Positions 48,380-56,926 of a stretch of 64,000 bases of DNA are shown one piece after another. Both the position numbers and the translations under genes were made by a program. A model generated the notes under the pieces. It made no database searches, was not told the DNA's origin, and worked only from the letters and a program-made list of their open reading frames with translations. The DNA is from Candidatus Macondimonas diazotrophica (lineage in GTDB: Bacteria > Pseudomonadota > Gammaproteobacteria > UBA5335), in contig NZ_SRIO01000002.1 in the NCBI RefSeq assembly GCF_004684205.1, positions 180,702-244,701 of the forward strand, in the 5' to 3' direction. Numbering within the stretch: position 1 is the first letter of the stretch; every line of letters starts with the position of its first letter.

Positions 48380-49066
48380 TCAGGCCGGCTGGCCACAGGC
48401 CAGGTTGGCCGGGACAGCCACGTCCATGTACTTGGGATTGGGCAGATTCAGGTTGTTCATGATGTTCATGTATTCTTCGACGGATCTGACCTGCAACCGC
48501 GGGTTGTAGTGTTTTTCCTCGCCAATGGTGCTGACGGTCCAGCCTTTGTAGTCGTGTCCCGGATAGACCAGCGTGTCCTCGGGCAGCTTCAGCAGTTTGT
48601 TGAACAGGCTGTCGTACTGGGCACGCGCGTCGCCGTTCTGAAAATCGGTCCGGCCCGTGCCGCGAATCAGCAGCGTGTCGCCCGTGAACACCCGGTCGTC
48701 CATGACAAAGCTGTAGGATTCATCGGTATGGCCCGGGGTATACAGCGCGCGCAGCTTCAATCCGTCGAGCTCGATGAGTTCCCCGTCGGTGACACGCTGG
48801 GAGACACATTCGGCGCGGGTCTGTTCGCCCATAATGGTGATGCAGCCGGTAGTCTCGCGCAGCTGGCCCATGGCGGTCACATGGTCGGCATGCGTGTGCG
48901 TATCAATGGCCTTGACCAGCCGGACATCGAGCTCGCGCAGCAGTTGCACGTAGGTATTCATCTGCTCGAGCACCGGATCGATGATCACCGCCTCGCGGCC
49001 GGGCTGGCTGGCCAGCAGATAGGTGTAGGTGCCGGTATCCAGGTCATAGAGTTGGCGGAACAACAT
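48380..49066 (-). CDS. Persulfide dioxygenase (ETHE1-type metallo-beta-lactamase fold)
   Basis: Non-haem-iron enzyme that oxidises glutathione persulfide to sulfite; 228 residues. The metal motif THTHADHVTAMG (HxHxDH), the TPGHTDES loop and FTGDTLLIRGTGRTDFQ are typical of ETHE1/PDO enzymes. The ATG at 49066 follows AGGAGGAAAGTGATC; a GTG two codons upstream is less likely. It leads an operon with SulP. The AT-rich inverted repeats in front (49102-49126) are a candidate operator for a sulfide-sensing ArsR-type repressor. Confidence 0.93.
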   Translation of the reverse strand: MLFRQLYDLDTGTYTYLLASQPGREAVIIDPVLEQMNTYVQLLRELDVRLVKAIDTHTHADHVTAMGQLRETTGCITIMGEQTRAECVSQRVTDGELIELDGLKLRALYTPGHTDESYSFVMDDRVFTGDTLLIRGTGRTDFQNGDARAQYDSLFNKLLKLPEDTLVYPGHDYKGWTVSTIGEEKHYNPRLQVRSVEEYMNIMNNLNLPNPKYMDVAVPANLACGQPA

Positions 49067-49101
49067 GATCACTTTCCTCCTGCAGGCTGAGATGACCTAT
49101 A

Positions 49102-49126
49102 TCCATTATATGGAATAAATATATTC
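49102..49126. promoter_or_regulatory. AT-rich inverted repeats before the persulfide dioxygenase gene
   Basis: Two abutting inverted repeats in a GC-rich neighbourhood: TCCAT-TAT-ATGGA at 49102-49114 and GAATA-AATA-TATTC at 49113-49126. They lie 36-60 bp before the PDO start, where a promoter and operator belong. In other bacteria PDO operons are controlled by BigR/SqrR-type ArsR repressors that bind AT-rich palindromes. No such regulator gene is in the window. Confidence 0.5.
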
Positions 49127-49194
49127 ATAAAAGTTTTATCGTAGAGTTCCCGGATTGACAGGGCAGTCATCCGGTCGCAACGGAGTCGATCTCG

Positions 49195-49734
49195 ATGGTC
49201 CATCAGAACGTCCTGACATTCTGGTTCGATGAGCTGACGCCACGTCAGTGGTGGAGGGTCGACCCTGATCTGGATGCGCAAATCGCGTGCCGCTTCGGCG
49301 CTCTCTGGGATCAGGCCCGGCGGGGAGAGCTTCATGACTGGCGTCGAGTCGCTTACGGCCGCCTGGCCGAAGTCATCGTCCTGGACCAGTTCTCCCGCAA
49401 CGTGCATCGCAACACGCCACATGCGTTCTCTCAAGATGCCATCGCGCTGGTGCTCGCACAGGAAGCTGTTGCGGCAGGTGCCCTGGAGGTCCTGTCGCCC
49501 GTCGAGTGCAGTTTTCTGCTCATGCCCTATATGCATAGCGAATCCCTGCGGATTCATCAGGCAGCGCAGCCGTTGTTCGCAGCCTATACGCCTCCTGAAA
49601 CCCAGGATTACGAACGGCGCCACAAAGCCATCGTGGAGCGGTTTGGTCGTTACCCTCACCGCAACGCCATCCTGGATCGCCCCTCGACAGACGCCGAACG
49701 CGCGTTTCTGGAACAGCCGGGTTCGCGCTTCTGA
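49195..49734 (+). CDS. DUF924 family protein
   Basis: A 179-residue cytoplasmic helical protein with the DUF924 blocks VLTFWFDELTPRQWW, VIVLDQFSRNVHRNTP, FLLMPYMHSE and FGRYPHRNAIL. The fold is TPR-like by family assignment; the biochemical role is unknown to me. It reads divergently from the persulfide dioxygenase across the AT-rich repeats and converges on radC. Confidence 0.88.
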   Translation: MVHQNVLTFWFDELTPRQWWRVDPDLDAQIACRFGALWDQARRGELHDWRRVAYGRLAEVIVLDQFSRNVHRNTPHAFSQDAIALVLAQEAVAAGALEVLSPVECSFLLMPYMHSESLRIHQAAQPLFAAYTPPETQDYERRHKAIVERFGRYPHRNAILDRPSTDAERAFLEQPGSRF

Positions 49735-49767
49735 GATACGCCGGGTCATCGCCCCCTGACGATGGCG

Positions 49768-50481
49768 TCATCCTCGGTGAGTTTCCCCAGCCGGCGGGCA
49801 GACTGCCGGTAACAACCCCCGTTCGGCCAATGAAACACAGATGCCGTCGCCGACAATCAGGTGGTCGAGTACCCGCACGCTGATCAGTGCGAGCGCCTGG
49901 ACCAGCTGGCACGTAATGACTTCATCCGCGGCGCTGGGCTCCGCGATGCCCGATGGATGGTTGTGGCAGAAAATCACCGCAGCAGCGTTGCATGCGATGG
50001 CGTTGCGGACCACCTCGCGTGGATGCACGGCGGCCTGGTCGATCGTGCCACGGAACAGCTCGCGAAATTCGATCACACGGTGCCGGTTGTCCAAGTACAG
50101 GCAGGCGAAGATTTCGAATGGCTGGTCGCGCAGCTGGCTTTGCAGAAAGCGGCGCACCGTCTCGGGCTGGCTCATGACATCGCCGCGTTTGAGGTTCTCG
50201 CCGAGATGCCGGCGCGCCATTTCGAGAACCGCCTGGAGCTGGGCGTATTTTGCCGTGCCGAGTCCTGGGGAACGACAGAATTCCTGTCGCGACAAACCGA
50301 GCAGCTTGCGCAGGCCGCCGTGTTGAGCCAACAAGTCCCTGGCGAGATCGACCGCATTGCGGCCGGGGATACCGGTGCGCAGGAAGATCGCCAGCAGTTC
50401 GGCGTCGGACAACGATCCCGGGCCTTGGCTCAAGAGTTTTTCACGGGGGCGTTCGGAGTCGGGCCAGTCGGTGATTCGCAT
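49768..50481 (-). CDS. radC: RadC family JAB-domain protein
   Basis: A 237-residue protein with an N-terminal HhH-like region and a C-terminal JAMM metalloprotease-like domain; [16 protein letters not shown] is the JAMM motif with both His and the Asp. The old DNA-repair role of RadC is disputed and the substrate is not known. The ATG at 50481 begins [17 protein letters not shown], the usual start. Divergent from coaBC with about 200 bp between, as in many Gammaproteobacteria. Confidence 0.94.
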   Translation of the reverse strand: MRITDWPDSERPREKLLSQGPGSLSDAELLAIFLRTGIPGRNAVDLARDLLAQHGGLRKLLGLSRQEFCRSPGLGTAKYAQLQAVLEMARRHLGENLKRGDVMSQPETVRRFLQSQLRDQPFEIFACLYLDNRHRVIEFRELFRGTIDQAAVHPREVVRNAIACNAAAVIFCHNHPSGIAEPSAADEVITCQLVQALALISVRVLDHLIVGDGICVSLAERGLLPAVCPPAGETHRG

Positions 50482-50681
50482 GGTGTTGTTGTCTGGGGTG
50501 AATCGGGCGGAGTCGTGTGAGCGTCGAGGAGGCGGCATGGGTTGTGGCAAGCCAGCGGTCTGCAGCGGACATGCGCCTCAGCCCTATCGGCGAACGGGCT
50601 GGAGACTTGACGGGCGCTATGGCGCGGATTCGTGTTGGGGTAGGATGTGCCGATGGATTCGAAGCCCAAGGACTGCGCGTC

Positions 50682-51911
50682 TTGATCCCTGCGCCCGCCA
50701 CGCCACAAGCACCATTTCCCCAGCGCATTCTGCTCGGCGTGACCGGCGGCATTGCGGCGTACAAGAGCGCCGAACTGGTGCGGCGGCTGCGCGAGGCCGG
50801 CGCCGAGGTTCAGGTGGTCATGACCGACGCGGCGACGGCATTCATCACGCCCCTGACTTTGCAGGCGCTGAGCGGGCGTGCGGTGCGTACCCATTTGATG
50901 GATCCCCAGGCCGAAGCCGCCATGAGCCATATCGAACTGGCGCGGTGGACTGATCACATTCTGATTGCGCCAGCGAGTGCCGATTTCCTGGCCCGTCTGG
51001 CGCATGGCCTGGCGAATGATCTGCTGAGCACGGTCTGTCTTGCCAGCGAAGCCCCATTATCGATCGCGCCAGCCATGAACCGGGTGATGTGGCAGCATCC
51101 GGCAACGCAGGCCAATTGCGCGCTGCTGAGTGCCCGTGGCGCAAGATTCCTGGGGCCCGCCGAAGGAGAGCAGGCCTGCGGTGAGACGGGTGCGGGGCGG
51201 ATGCTCGAGCCCACTGAGCTCGTGCGGGCACTGGCCGCGCCGCGCCAGCGGGTCGATCTGCATGGTCTGACCGTGATGGTTACCGCGGGCCCCACGCGGG
51301 AACCGCTCGATCCCGTGCGGTTTCTGACCAACCGCAGCTCGGGAAAGATGGGCTACGCCGTCGCGCGGGCGGCCCGGGAGGCCGGCGCCGAGGTGATTCT
51401 GGTCAGCGGTCCGGTGAATTTAGCCCCACCCGCCGGCGTCACCTATGTGCGGGTGGAGCAAGCCGAGGCGATGCGCGAGGCCGTGATGCGACAGGTCGAT
51501 GCGGTCGACCTGTTCATTGCCACGGCGGCGGTGGCGGATTATCGCCCGGTGGTTCGTGCCGGCGAGAAGATCAAGAAGCATGACAGGGTGTTGACTCTGG
51601 ATCTGGAACCCACGCCGGACATCCTGGCAGAGGTGGCTGCCCGGGCGCGGCGGCCGTTCACGGTCGGCTTCGCGGCCGAGACCGAGCGGGTAGCCGAATA
51701 CGCTCAGGACAAGCGGCGCCGTAAACAGGTGGATCTGATCGCCGCCAATCAGGTCGATGATCAGGGGCTGGGTTTCGACAGCGACGACAACGCGCTGACT
51801 GTGTTCTGGGACGGAGGCTCCTGCGCATTGCCGCGCCAGCCCAAGCAATCGCTCGCGGTGGCCTTGCTGGACGTGATTGCCGAGCGGATGGGGCGCGGCG
51901 TCGCCGATTGA
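50682..51911 (+). CDS. coaBC: CoaBC (phosphopantothenoylcysteine synthetase/decarboxylase)
   Basis: Bifunctional flavoenzyme of coenzyme A synthesis. The N-terminal CoaC domain has GVTGGIAAYKSAELVRRL and the active-site region SHIELARWTDH, AMNRVMW. The C-terminal CoaB domain has VTAGPTREPLDPVRFLTNRS and AAVADYRPV, plus KIKK. I place the start at the TTG at 50682, with AAGGA 9 bp upstream, giving 409 residues (family about 400). Longer in-frame starts (50517 GTG, 50571 and 50619 ATG) add unrelated sequence. The start call is moderately sure; the function is very sure. Confidence 0.93.
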   Translation: MIPAPATPQAPFPQRILLGVTGGIAAYKSAELVRRLREAGAEVQVVMTDAATAFITPLTLQALSGRAVRTHLMDPQAEAAMSHIELARWTDHILIAPASADFLARLAHGLANDLLSTVCLASEAPLSIAPAMNRVMWQHPATQANCALLSARGARFLGPAEGEQACGETGAGRMLEPTELVRALAAPRQRVDLHGLTVMVTAGPTREPLDPVRFLTNRSSGKMGYAVARAAREAGAEVILVSGPVNLAPPAGVTYVRVEQAEAMREAVMRQVDAVDLFIATAAVADYRPVVRAGEKIKKHDRVLTLDLEPTPDILAEVAARARRPFTVGFAAETERVAEYAQDKRRRKQVDLIAANQVDDQGLGFDSDDNALTVFWDGGSCALPRQPKQSLAVALLDVIAERMGRGVAD

Positions 51912-51976
51912 CCGGATCCCCGACAATCCGGGCGCTGCGTGGTCGCTCGGATCCGGTCACCTCGCCGATCCTTGAT

Positions 51977-52429
51977 TCACCCGAGGCCGTATCCCCGGGC
52001 CATCAGTGCGGCAAGGATGGGGATCAGCACCAGCAGGTGGGCCGCCAGCATCAGCAGGATGCGCAGCCTGCGCAGCGCTGGTTGCGCGGGGATCCAGTCC
52101 GGATCGGATCGACGGGCCCGTTGCCAGGCCCGCAACTGCCTGGACACCGGTAGGGCCAGCAGGATCATCACGACGAACAGGCTGATCTTGACGTGAAACA
52201 AGGGGTTGGCGAGATAGAATGTGGCTCCTTTGGCGCCTGCAAATAGCCGCAGAATCCCTGTGATCAGAACCAACGCGAGCGTCAATTGATAGAGTCGATC
52301 ATAACGCGGCAGCCGCTCTACAGCCGCCGGCATCCAGGCCGGTCTTGCCAGCGCGGTTTCGATCGACAGAAACGTCACCATTACCAAGATTGCGATGAAA
52401 TGGCTTGCGGCGAGCAGGGCGTCGGTCAT
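51977..52429 (-). CDS. DUF2214-like membrane protein
   Basis: A 150-residue integral membrane protein with four hydrophobic helices (about 5-23, 43-63, 75-95, 122-145). [18 protein letters not shown] and [17 protein letters not shown] match my memory of DUF2214. The first helix has a His and the loop to helix 3 reads [11 protein letters not shown], so haem binding is conceivable. It is in the coaBC-dut gap on the opposite strand, convergent with coaBC and divergent from dut. Confidence 0.7.
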   Translation of the reverse strand: MTDALLAASHFIAILVMVTFLSIETALARPAWMPAAVERLPRYDRLYQLTLALVLITGILRLFAGAKGATFYLANPLFHVKISLFVVMILLALPVSRQLRAWQRARRSDPDWIPAQPALRRLRILLMLAAHLLVLIPILAALMARGYGLG

Positions 52430-52469
52430 GCAGGCTCCATTAGTTTTCAGCGATATGCCGAGGAATTCC

Positions 52470-52925
52470 ATGATGCTCGAAGTTCAGATTCGTGTGCTTG
52501 ACCCCCGTCTGGGCGCGCAACATCCCTTGCCGGATTACGCCACTTCGGGTTCGGCCGGGTTGGATCTGCGTGCCTGTCTGGACGACGCGTTGATTCTGGA
52601 GCCCGGGCAAACTGCGCTGATTCACACCGGACTGGCGATCCATATCGGCGATCCGGGGTACGCTGCCATGATCCTGCCGCGCTCGGGCCTGGGACACAAG
52701 CACGGCATCGTGCTGGGCAATCTCGTCGGCCTGATCGATTCGGATTATCAGGGTGAGTTGAAGATTTCCTGCTGGAACCGGGGTGTGGAGTCGTTCACTC
52801 TCCAGCCCTTCGATCGCTTGGCGCAGCTGGTCTTCGTTCCCGTGGTCCAGGCGCGCCTGACGCCAGTCGATGCCTTTGCATCCAGTGATCGCGGCACCGG
52901 CGGATTCGGACATACCGGGCGCTGA
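52470..52925 (+). CDS. dut: Deoxyuridine 5'-triphosphate nucleotidohydrolase
   Basis: Trimeric dUTPase that keeps uracil out of DNA; 151 residues. The five motifs are visible: [41 protein letters not shown] and a C-terminal [10 protein letters not shown]. Two ATGs stand side by side (52470 and 52473) after AGGAATTCC; either may be used. Its placement after coaBC follows the dfp-dut linkage seen in E. coli. Confidence 0.96.
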   Translation: MMLEVQIRVLDPRLGAQHPLPDYATSGSAGLDLRACLDDALILEPGQTALIHTGLAIHIGDPGYAAMILPRSGLGHKHGIVLGNLVGLIDSDYQGELKISCWNRGVESFTLQPFDRLAQLVFVPVVQARLTPVDAFASSDRGTGGFGHTGR

Positions 52926-53359
52926 GCCGGTCTGGACAGTGCCTATCCAGATCCGCTGCAAAGGCCAGGTACCCGAACGATTCATCTTGCGCGCTTGCAT
53001 CCGTCCGTCCCGATTTCACGTCAATCGGTGCGATTTTCACGGACAGAGTGCAGTGTGCCGATGCTGCGCCGTCGCCTTCCCTCGTCGGGGTGATGGGGCG
53101 TCTGGACGGTCCCGCAGCAGTTCCGCTTTGCCCCGCTGGAATGCGGCGTAACCGGTCACCTTGATCGGGACGCGGGAAGCCGTTCCAGTGGGCGCGGTGC
53201 CCGCGCGCTGACCCATAGGGGGGCGTCTTCGTGACCGCTGGGGCGGGACCGTTGGATTCCCCGTATCGCCCGGTGTGGGCAGGTGCAATGCCTGATCCAT
53301 ATCAATTGCGTTTGATTCTCATTAGGAGAATAATTAGCAAAAAACTTTTGGGGGTTGAT
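52926..53359. other. Gene-free stretch before the Fur-linked cluster
   Basis: No convincing gene. The first 300 bases are GC-rich with several weak hairpins, for example GCGCGG-TGC-CCGCGC near 53198-53212, which lacks a T-run and could be a dut 3' end. From about 53295 the sequence turns abruptly AT-rich and holds the probable Fur box and the promoter region of the downstream operon. Confidence 0.6.
53308..53326. promoter_or_regulatory. Probable Fur box
   Basis: The 19 bases around TTGATTCTCATTA match the Fur consensus at 11 positions, including the core TGAT and TCATTA, and strongly resemble the natural Fur boxes of Gammaproteobacteria that read NNATGATTCTCATT. It sits 34-52 bp before the ATG of the first cluster gene, overlapping an AT-rich promoter region. 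Iron-dependent repression of the four-gene operon is inferred. Confidence 0.6.
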
Positions 53360-54271
53360 ATGCATCAGATATCCAAACGCGGTGGTCATGCCCGCAGAGC
53401 CAGTCTACCGGTGCTGGGAACGTTGTTGGCCGTTGGTCTGCATGCCGCGCCAACCTCTGCAGACGAAAATCTGTTCGGCTACGTGACGGGGGTCGATACC
53501 TTGCCCAAAGGTGCAGGGGAAATCTACCTATGGGCAACCGATCGCCGGGACAAAGGGCAGGGAGATTATGCGGCACAAGATTATCGGATCGAATTCGAGC
53601 GCGGGCTAACCGATCGGCTCACTGGCTCGCTGTACCTCAACTGGCGGCACCACGAGATCGAGGGCGCGGCCCCAATCGATGAAACGGGCATGCCGGAATA
53701 TCCGGACATCGACCGGTTTGGATTCCAGGGTGTACAGGCCTCCCTCAAGTACAATCTGGTCAGTCCCTATACCCATCCGGTCGGATTATCGCTCTATGTC
53801 GAGCCCGGCTACTCCGAAATCTTCAAGATCACGGGCCAGGAACAGCAGGAACTGTCGCTGGAAACCAAGCTCATCGTCCAAAAGAATTTTCTCGACGATC
53901 AGCTGGTCTGGGCAACCAACCTCACGCCCGAATTCGAGGTGCGCAAGTTCGATGGCGAGGAAGATTGGGAAACCGAGTTGGCGTTCGAGGTGACATCGGG
54001 TGTGTCCTATCGGTTTGCACCCAAGTGGTTCGGGGCCCTGGAGGCGCGTTATCACTCAGAGTATCCCGATTGGCCGGACAGTGATGTGCGTGAACACTAT
54101 GCGCTGTTCGCAGGCCCGAGCCTGCACTATGGCGCTGAGCGTTGGTGGTGGACCTTGACCTATCTGCCGCAGTTGACGGGGCGGCCCGCGGATGCAAGTC
54201 GCGATGAGGATCTGCATCTGCATGAGCACGAAAAGCGCGAGATTCGCCTGAAGGTCGGTTACAACTTCTGA
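53360..54271 (+). CDS. Exported outer-membrane-like protein (DUF6662-like)
   Basis: A 303-residue protein with a signal peptide (about 1-35; cleavage near PTSA-DEN). The mature part starts ENLFGYVTGVDTLPKG, which I associate with DUF6662, and continues as alternating beta strands ending in a Phe (LKVGYNF), as outer-membrane barrels do. Trp- and Tyr-rich strand ends support this. No haem or metal motif is seen, apart from HLHEHEKRE near the C-terminus. The ATG at 53360 follows GGGGGTTGAT. It leads an operon with the FMN-binding protein, ApbE and a membrane cytochrome-like gene, behind a Fur box; it may be the outer-membrane component. Confidence 0.75.
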   Translation: MHQISKRGGHARRASLPVLGTLLAVGLHAAPTSADENLFGYVTGVDTLPKGAGEIYLWATDRRDKGQGDYAAQDYRIEFERGLTDRLTGSLYLNWRHHEIEGAAPIDETGMPEYPDIDRFGFQGVQASLKYNLVSPYTHPVGLSLYVEPGYSEIFKITGQEQQELSLETKLIVQKNFLDDQLVWATNLTPEFEVRKFDGEEDWETELAFEVTSGVSYRFAPKWFGALEARYHSEYPDWPDSDVREHYALFAGPSLHYGAERWWWTLTYLPQLTGRPADASRDEDLHLHEHEKREIRLKVGYNF

Positions 54272-54286
54272 CGACGGAGGCTCGGC

Positions 54287-54817
54287 ATGAGCGAGCGTTC
54301 TCCCTTCCTGATGATCCCTTTCGCCGCGCTCGCGGTGTCGCCGGTATGCTACGCCGTGCAGTATCTCTCGGTAGAGCAGGCTCAGGTGCTGATGTTTCCC
54401 GATACGGTACTGACGCCGCTGCCGATAACGTTGAGCGCCGATCAGAAGAAAGCCATCGAGCGGCGGGCCAGGACCAAGGTACGCCAATCTTCGCTCAAGC
54501 TCTGGCGCGCGGCCAGCGGCGGGTACTTTCTGGTCGATCAGGTGCTCGGCAAGCATGAGTTCATCACCTATGCGGTTGCCTTGGACGATGCGGGAGCAGT
54601 GCGGCAAATCGAGATCATGGATTACCGAGAAACCCATGGCGACGAAGTTCGCCGCGTGGGGTGGCGAGCCCAGTTCACGGGCAAGACCAGTGCCGATACG
54701 CTGCAAGTAACCGAAGACATCCAGAATATCTCTGGGGCCACCTTGTCCTGTGTGCACATTACCGATGGCGTTCGCCGACTGCTGGCTACCTACGATGTCG
54801 CTATCCGTCCGCACTGA
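54287..54817 (+). CDS. FMN-binding domain protein, exported, flavinylation target
   Basis: A 176-residue protein with a signal-like N-terminus (about 1-24) and one FMN-binding domain. SGATLS at residues 149-154 is the site where ApbE-type enzymes attach FMN to threonine (T152 expected). The same motif occurs in NqrC and RnfG. Because the next gene is apbE, overlapping by 23 bp, covalent FMN is very likely. As a small soluble or membrane-tethered periplasmic flavoprotein it could carry electrons from the four-helix membrane protein two genes downstream. Confidence 0.88.
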   Translation: MSERSPFLMIPFAALAVSPVCYAVQYLSVEQAQVLMFPDTVLTPLPITLSADQKKAIERRARTKVRQSSLKLWRAASGGYFLVDQVLGKHEFITYAVALDDAGAVRQIEIMDYRETHGDEVRRVGWRAQFTGKTSADTLQVTEDIQNISGATLSCVHITDGVRRLLATYDVAIRPH

Positions 54818-55667
54818 GTTCCGCTCGTGGCGACGCGCTCAGCCGCTCTTGGGGACCTTCGTGGAAGTGACCCTGGAGGGGCCGGAAGATGTCTATCCGG
54901 CCCAGACGTTCGATGCCGTGTTTGCGGAAGTCGCACGTGTTCACCGCTTGATGAGCTGGTATGAAACCGAGAGCGATGTCAGCCGCATCAACCGAATGCC
55001 GGCAGGCCGGTGGGCTCGCATCGACCCCCGCACCGTATGCGTGCTGCATGCTGCATCAAGGATGTACGAGCGTAGTGGGGGCCTGTTCGATGTTACCTGT
55101 GAGCGCCATTTACGGCGTGCCGGCGTGTTGCCCGAGGGGCCGATCGAGGGTGGAGCGCAGCGTCAGGGGACCATGAGTGACCTGCTGTTGGATGAGGAAG
55201 GCGGTGTTTTCCTGAAGCAGCCGCTGACCATTAACCTGGACGGGATCGCCAAAGGCTACGCCGTCGATCAGGCAATCGCGCTGCTCAACATTCACGGTGT
55301 GAGATCCGGATGTGTCAATGCGGGCGGCGATCTGCGCCTGTTTGGGCCGGTGGCGCAGGAAATCGGGCTGCGCAATCCACGACGGCCAACAGAGATCTGG
55401 CAATTGGGCCGGTATCGCGCCTGTGCCGTCGCCACCACGGGCGGCTACTTCCTGAATACGCAGGCCGACGTGCCAAGTGCCGTCGTGGATCCAGTTACCG
55501 GCCAGCCCGTGGCAGTTTCCGGTAGCGTGACCGTCACGGCTCCCCTGTGCATGTACGCCGATGCCTTGACCAAGATCGCGACCCTGATGCGTCCGGACGA
55601 CGCTGTCGTGGCGCAGCTATTTAAAGAACTCGATGCCCACGTTTATCACTTTCCGAGATGCGCTTAA
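54795..55667 (+). CDS. apbE: FAD:protein FMN transferase (ApbE)
   Basis: Transfers FMN from FAD to Ser/Thr of a target protein; 290 residues. Blocks: LLGTFVEVTLEG, HRLMSWYETESDVSRIN, INLDGIAKGYAVDQA, VNAGGDLRLFG and TVTAPLCMYADALTKIA (metal-binding C-terminal region). The start at 54795 overlaps the FMN-binding gene. No signal peptide or lipobox is visible, although most ApbE proteins are exported. The target may be flavinylated before export, or the real start or signal is unusual. Confidence 0.9.
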   Translation: MSLSVRTEFRSWRRAQPLLGTFVEVTLEGPEDVYPAQTFDAVFAEVARVHRLMSWYETESDVSRINRMPAGRWARIDPRTVCVLHAASRMYERSGGLFDVTCERHLRRAGVLPEGPIEGGAQRQGTMSDLLLDEEGGVFLKQPLTINLDGIAKGYAVDQAIALLNIHGVRSGCVNAGGDLRLFGPVAQEIGLRNPRRPTEIWQLGRYRACAVATTGGYFLNTQADVPSAVVDPVTGQPVAVSGSVTVTAPLCMYADALTKIATLMRPDDAVVAQLFKELDAHVYHFPRCA

Positions 55668-55678
55668 GGAGGTGGATC

Positions 55679-56179
55679 ATGCTTGAGGTGCAACGTACGA
55701 ACAGTGCTCCTCTCTGGCAACGTCTGTTTCTCTACCTGACCTTGTCCGGATTGGCAGTGACGGGGAGCGCGTGGATGATCATCCACTACGCCACTGGCGG
55801 TTTTTCGGGAGAGCATAGACCGTACGCCATGCTTCACCAACTCATGATCTATCACGGGATCCTGGGCTATGTCATGGCCATCGCCACCGGAATCTTTCTG
55901 GGGCAGCACGTCGCAGCCGGTTGGCGCGCTGGCCGCAGTCGTGCCACCGGCGTGAGCGTGATGATCTTGCTCGGTGTGTTGATGAGTACCGCTCTGGTGC
56001 TCTACTACAGCGGCAACGATGCTTTGCGGTCACTGGCCAGTCTGGTTCACCAGATTCTGGGTGTGGGTGTGGTCTTGGCGATTCCACTGCATGTCGCCCA
56101 ACGCATCGCTCAACCGACACGCGCAGTGCGGGCGATGGCCGCCGATTCGGCTCGGGAAACGAATTCGTCAGCAGTTTGA
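55679..56179 (+). CDS. Four-helix His-rich membrane protein (DUF4405/cytochrome-b-like)
   Basis: A 166-residue integral membrane protein with four helices (about 17-36, 55-77, 92-110, 122-141). Histidines sit inside or at the ends of helices (H36, H53, H59, H77, H124, H138), the pattern of a haem b-binding four-helix bundle as in DUF4405 or cytochrome b561. The ribosome site AAGGAGGTGGATC is strong, 12 bp after apbE. In the operon it would move electrons across the inner membrane to the FMN protein. The haem axial ligand assignment is inference. Confidence 0.7.
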   Translation: MLEVQRTNSAPLWQRLFLYLTLSGLAVTGSAWMIIHYATGGFSGEHRPYAMLHQLMIYHGILGYVMAIATGIFLGQHVAAGWRAGRSRATGVSVMILLGVLMSTALVLYYSGNDALRSLASLVHQILGVGVVLAIPLHVAQRIAQPTRAVRAMAADSARETNSSAV

Positions 56180-56694
56180 GCGGGCGTTGTCGGAAACGGT
56201 CACCGGTGGGTGACCGGCCCGTATACGGATCGCTTCCCGGTCGATGATGGTATTAACGTTTTATCTCTTCTGTCTCGACCATCTCCAACCATCTTCAGTG
56301 AATGTTTGGCTGCTGCGCGTGCCCTGCCTCTCAGGATAGGGGCATTTTTCTTGCAAGACCGAATGCGCGCTTTGGATTCTCCGGGTCGTGGTTCAGTTCT
56401 CGGGTGAGTCGCCTGACGGCCATTCTCATGGCATTCGTTTTTGCTCTCGCGCAAGCGATTCTGCCCATCAAATGAACTTCCACAAGTTCAGTCTGTCCGA
56501 GCTTTTAACCTTGACATCGATTTGGTCGCGTTGCCGTTTTCTTGGCGCTGCAGGGTCATCCATGTTGTCATTCGGAGACAGTTTTTTGTTTCCCGGTTAT
56601 CTGTTGAATCTTTTTTTGCAAAATTATCAACAAGGGGAACTTTCGATATTCATCATCATCCAACGAGTCCGGACACTACAGGAGGAAGCATATC
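56180..56694. other. Long gene-poor stretch before the stress cassette
   Basis: 515 bases without a convincing gene. It holds a 7-bp hairpin right after the membrane gene (GGTCACC-GGTG-GGTGACC, 56199-56216), a terminator at about 56320-56349, and then AT-rich sequence. A TTGACA at 56511-56516 lacks a good partner at the usual spacing. A 129-codon open frame from 56388 overlaps the DUF1328 gene in another frame and has no family resemblance, so it is not called. The long leader before the micro-protein could be a regulated 5' region. Confidence 0.6.
56320..56349 (+). terminator. Probable Rho-independent terminator of the flavinylation operon
   Basis: TGCCC at 56320-56324 pairs with GGGCA at 56340-56344, with an inner CCT/AGG stem, and TTTTT follows at 56345-56349. 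It lies about 140 bp after the last operon gene. The stem is imperfect, so the call is moderate. Confidence 0.6.
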
Positions 56695-56856
56695 ATGTTG
56701 AGTTATGCCCTGATGTTTTTGATCATCGCCATCCTGGCGGGCGCGCTGGGATTCAGTGGTGTTGCCGGAACGGCTAGCTGGATTGCCCAGGTTCTGTTCG
56801 TTCTCTTTCTGGTTTTATTTGTCTTGTCCTTTTTCAGAAACAGAAATCGGGTTTGA
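56695..56856 (+). CDS. DUF1328 micro-protein (YtjA-like), small membrane protein
   Basis: A 53-residue protein: [18 protein letters not shown], then [16 protein letters not shown] and a charged tail FFRNRNRV. This is the DUF1328/YtjA pattern of two short membrane helices. The ribosome site CAGGAGGAAGC is strong. Function unknown; family members are often stress- or osmotically induced. It precedes the BON-domain and CsbD genes, which share that theme. Confidence 0.9.
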   Translation: MLSYALMFLIIAILAGALGFSGVAGTASWIAQVLFVLFLVLFVLSFFRNRNRV

Positions 56857-56926
56857 ACATTCGGATTCAGAGCGTCATTGAATGAAGATTTTGTGCCATT
56901 TGAACGTCAAGTTCGGAGAAAGTGAA

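Noticed and set aside
56388..56777. 129-codon open frame in the gap before the stress cassette
   Set aside because: It overlaps the DUF1328 gene in another frame, has a weak start context and no family resemblance.
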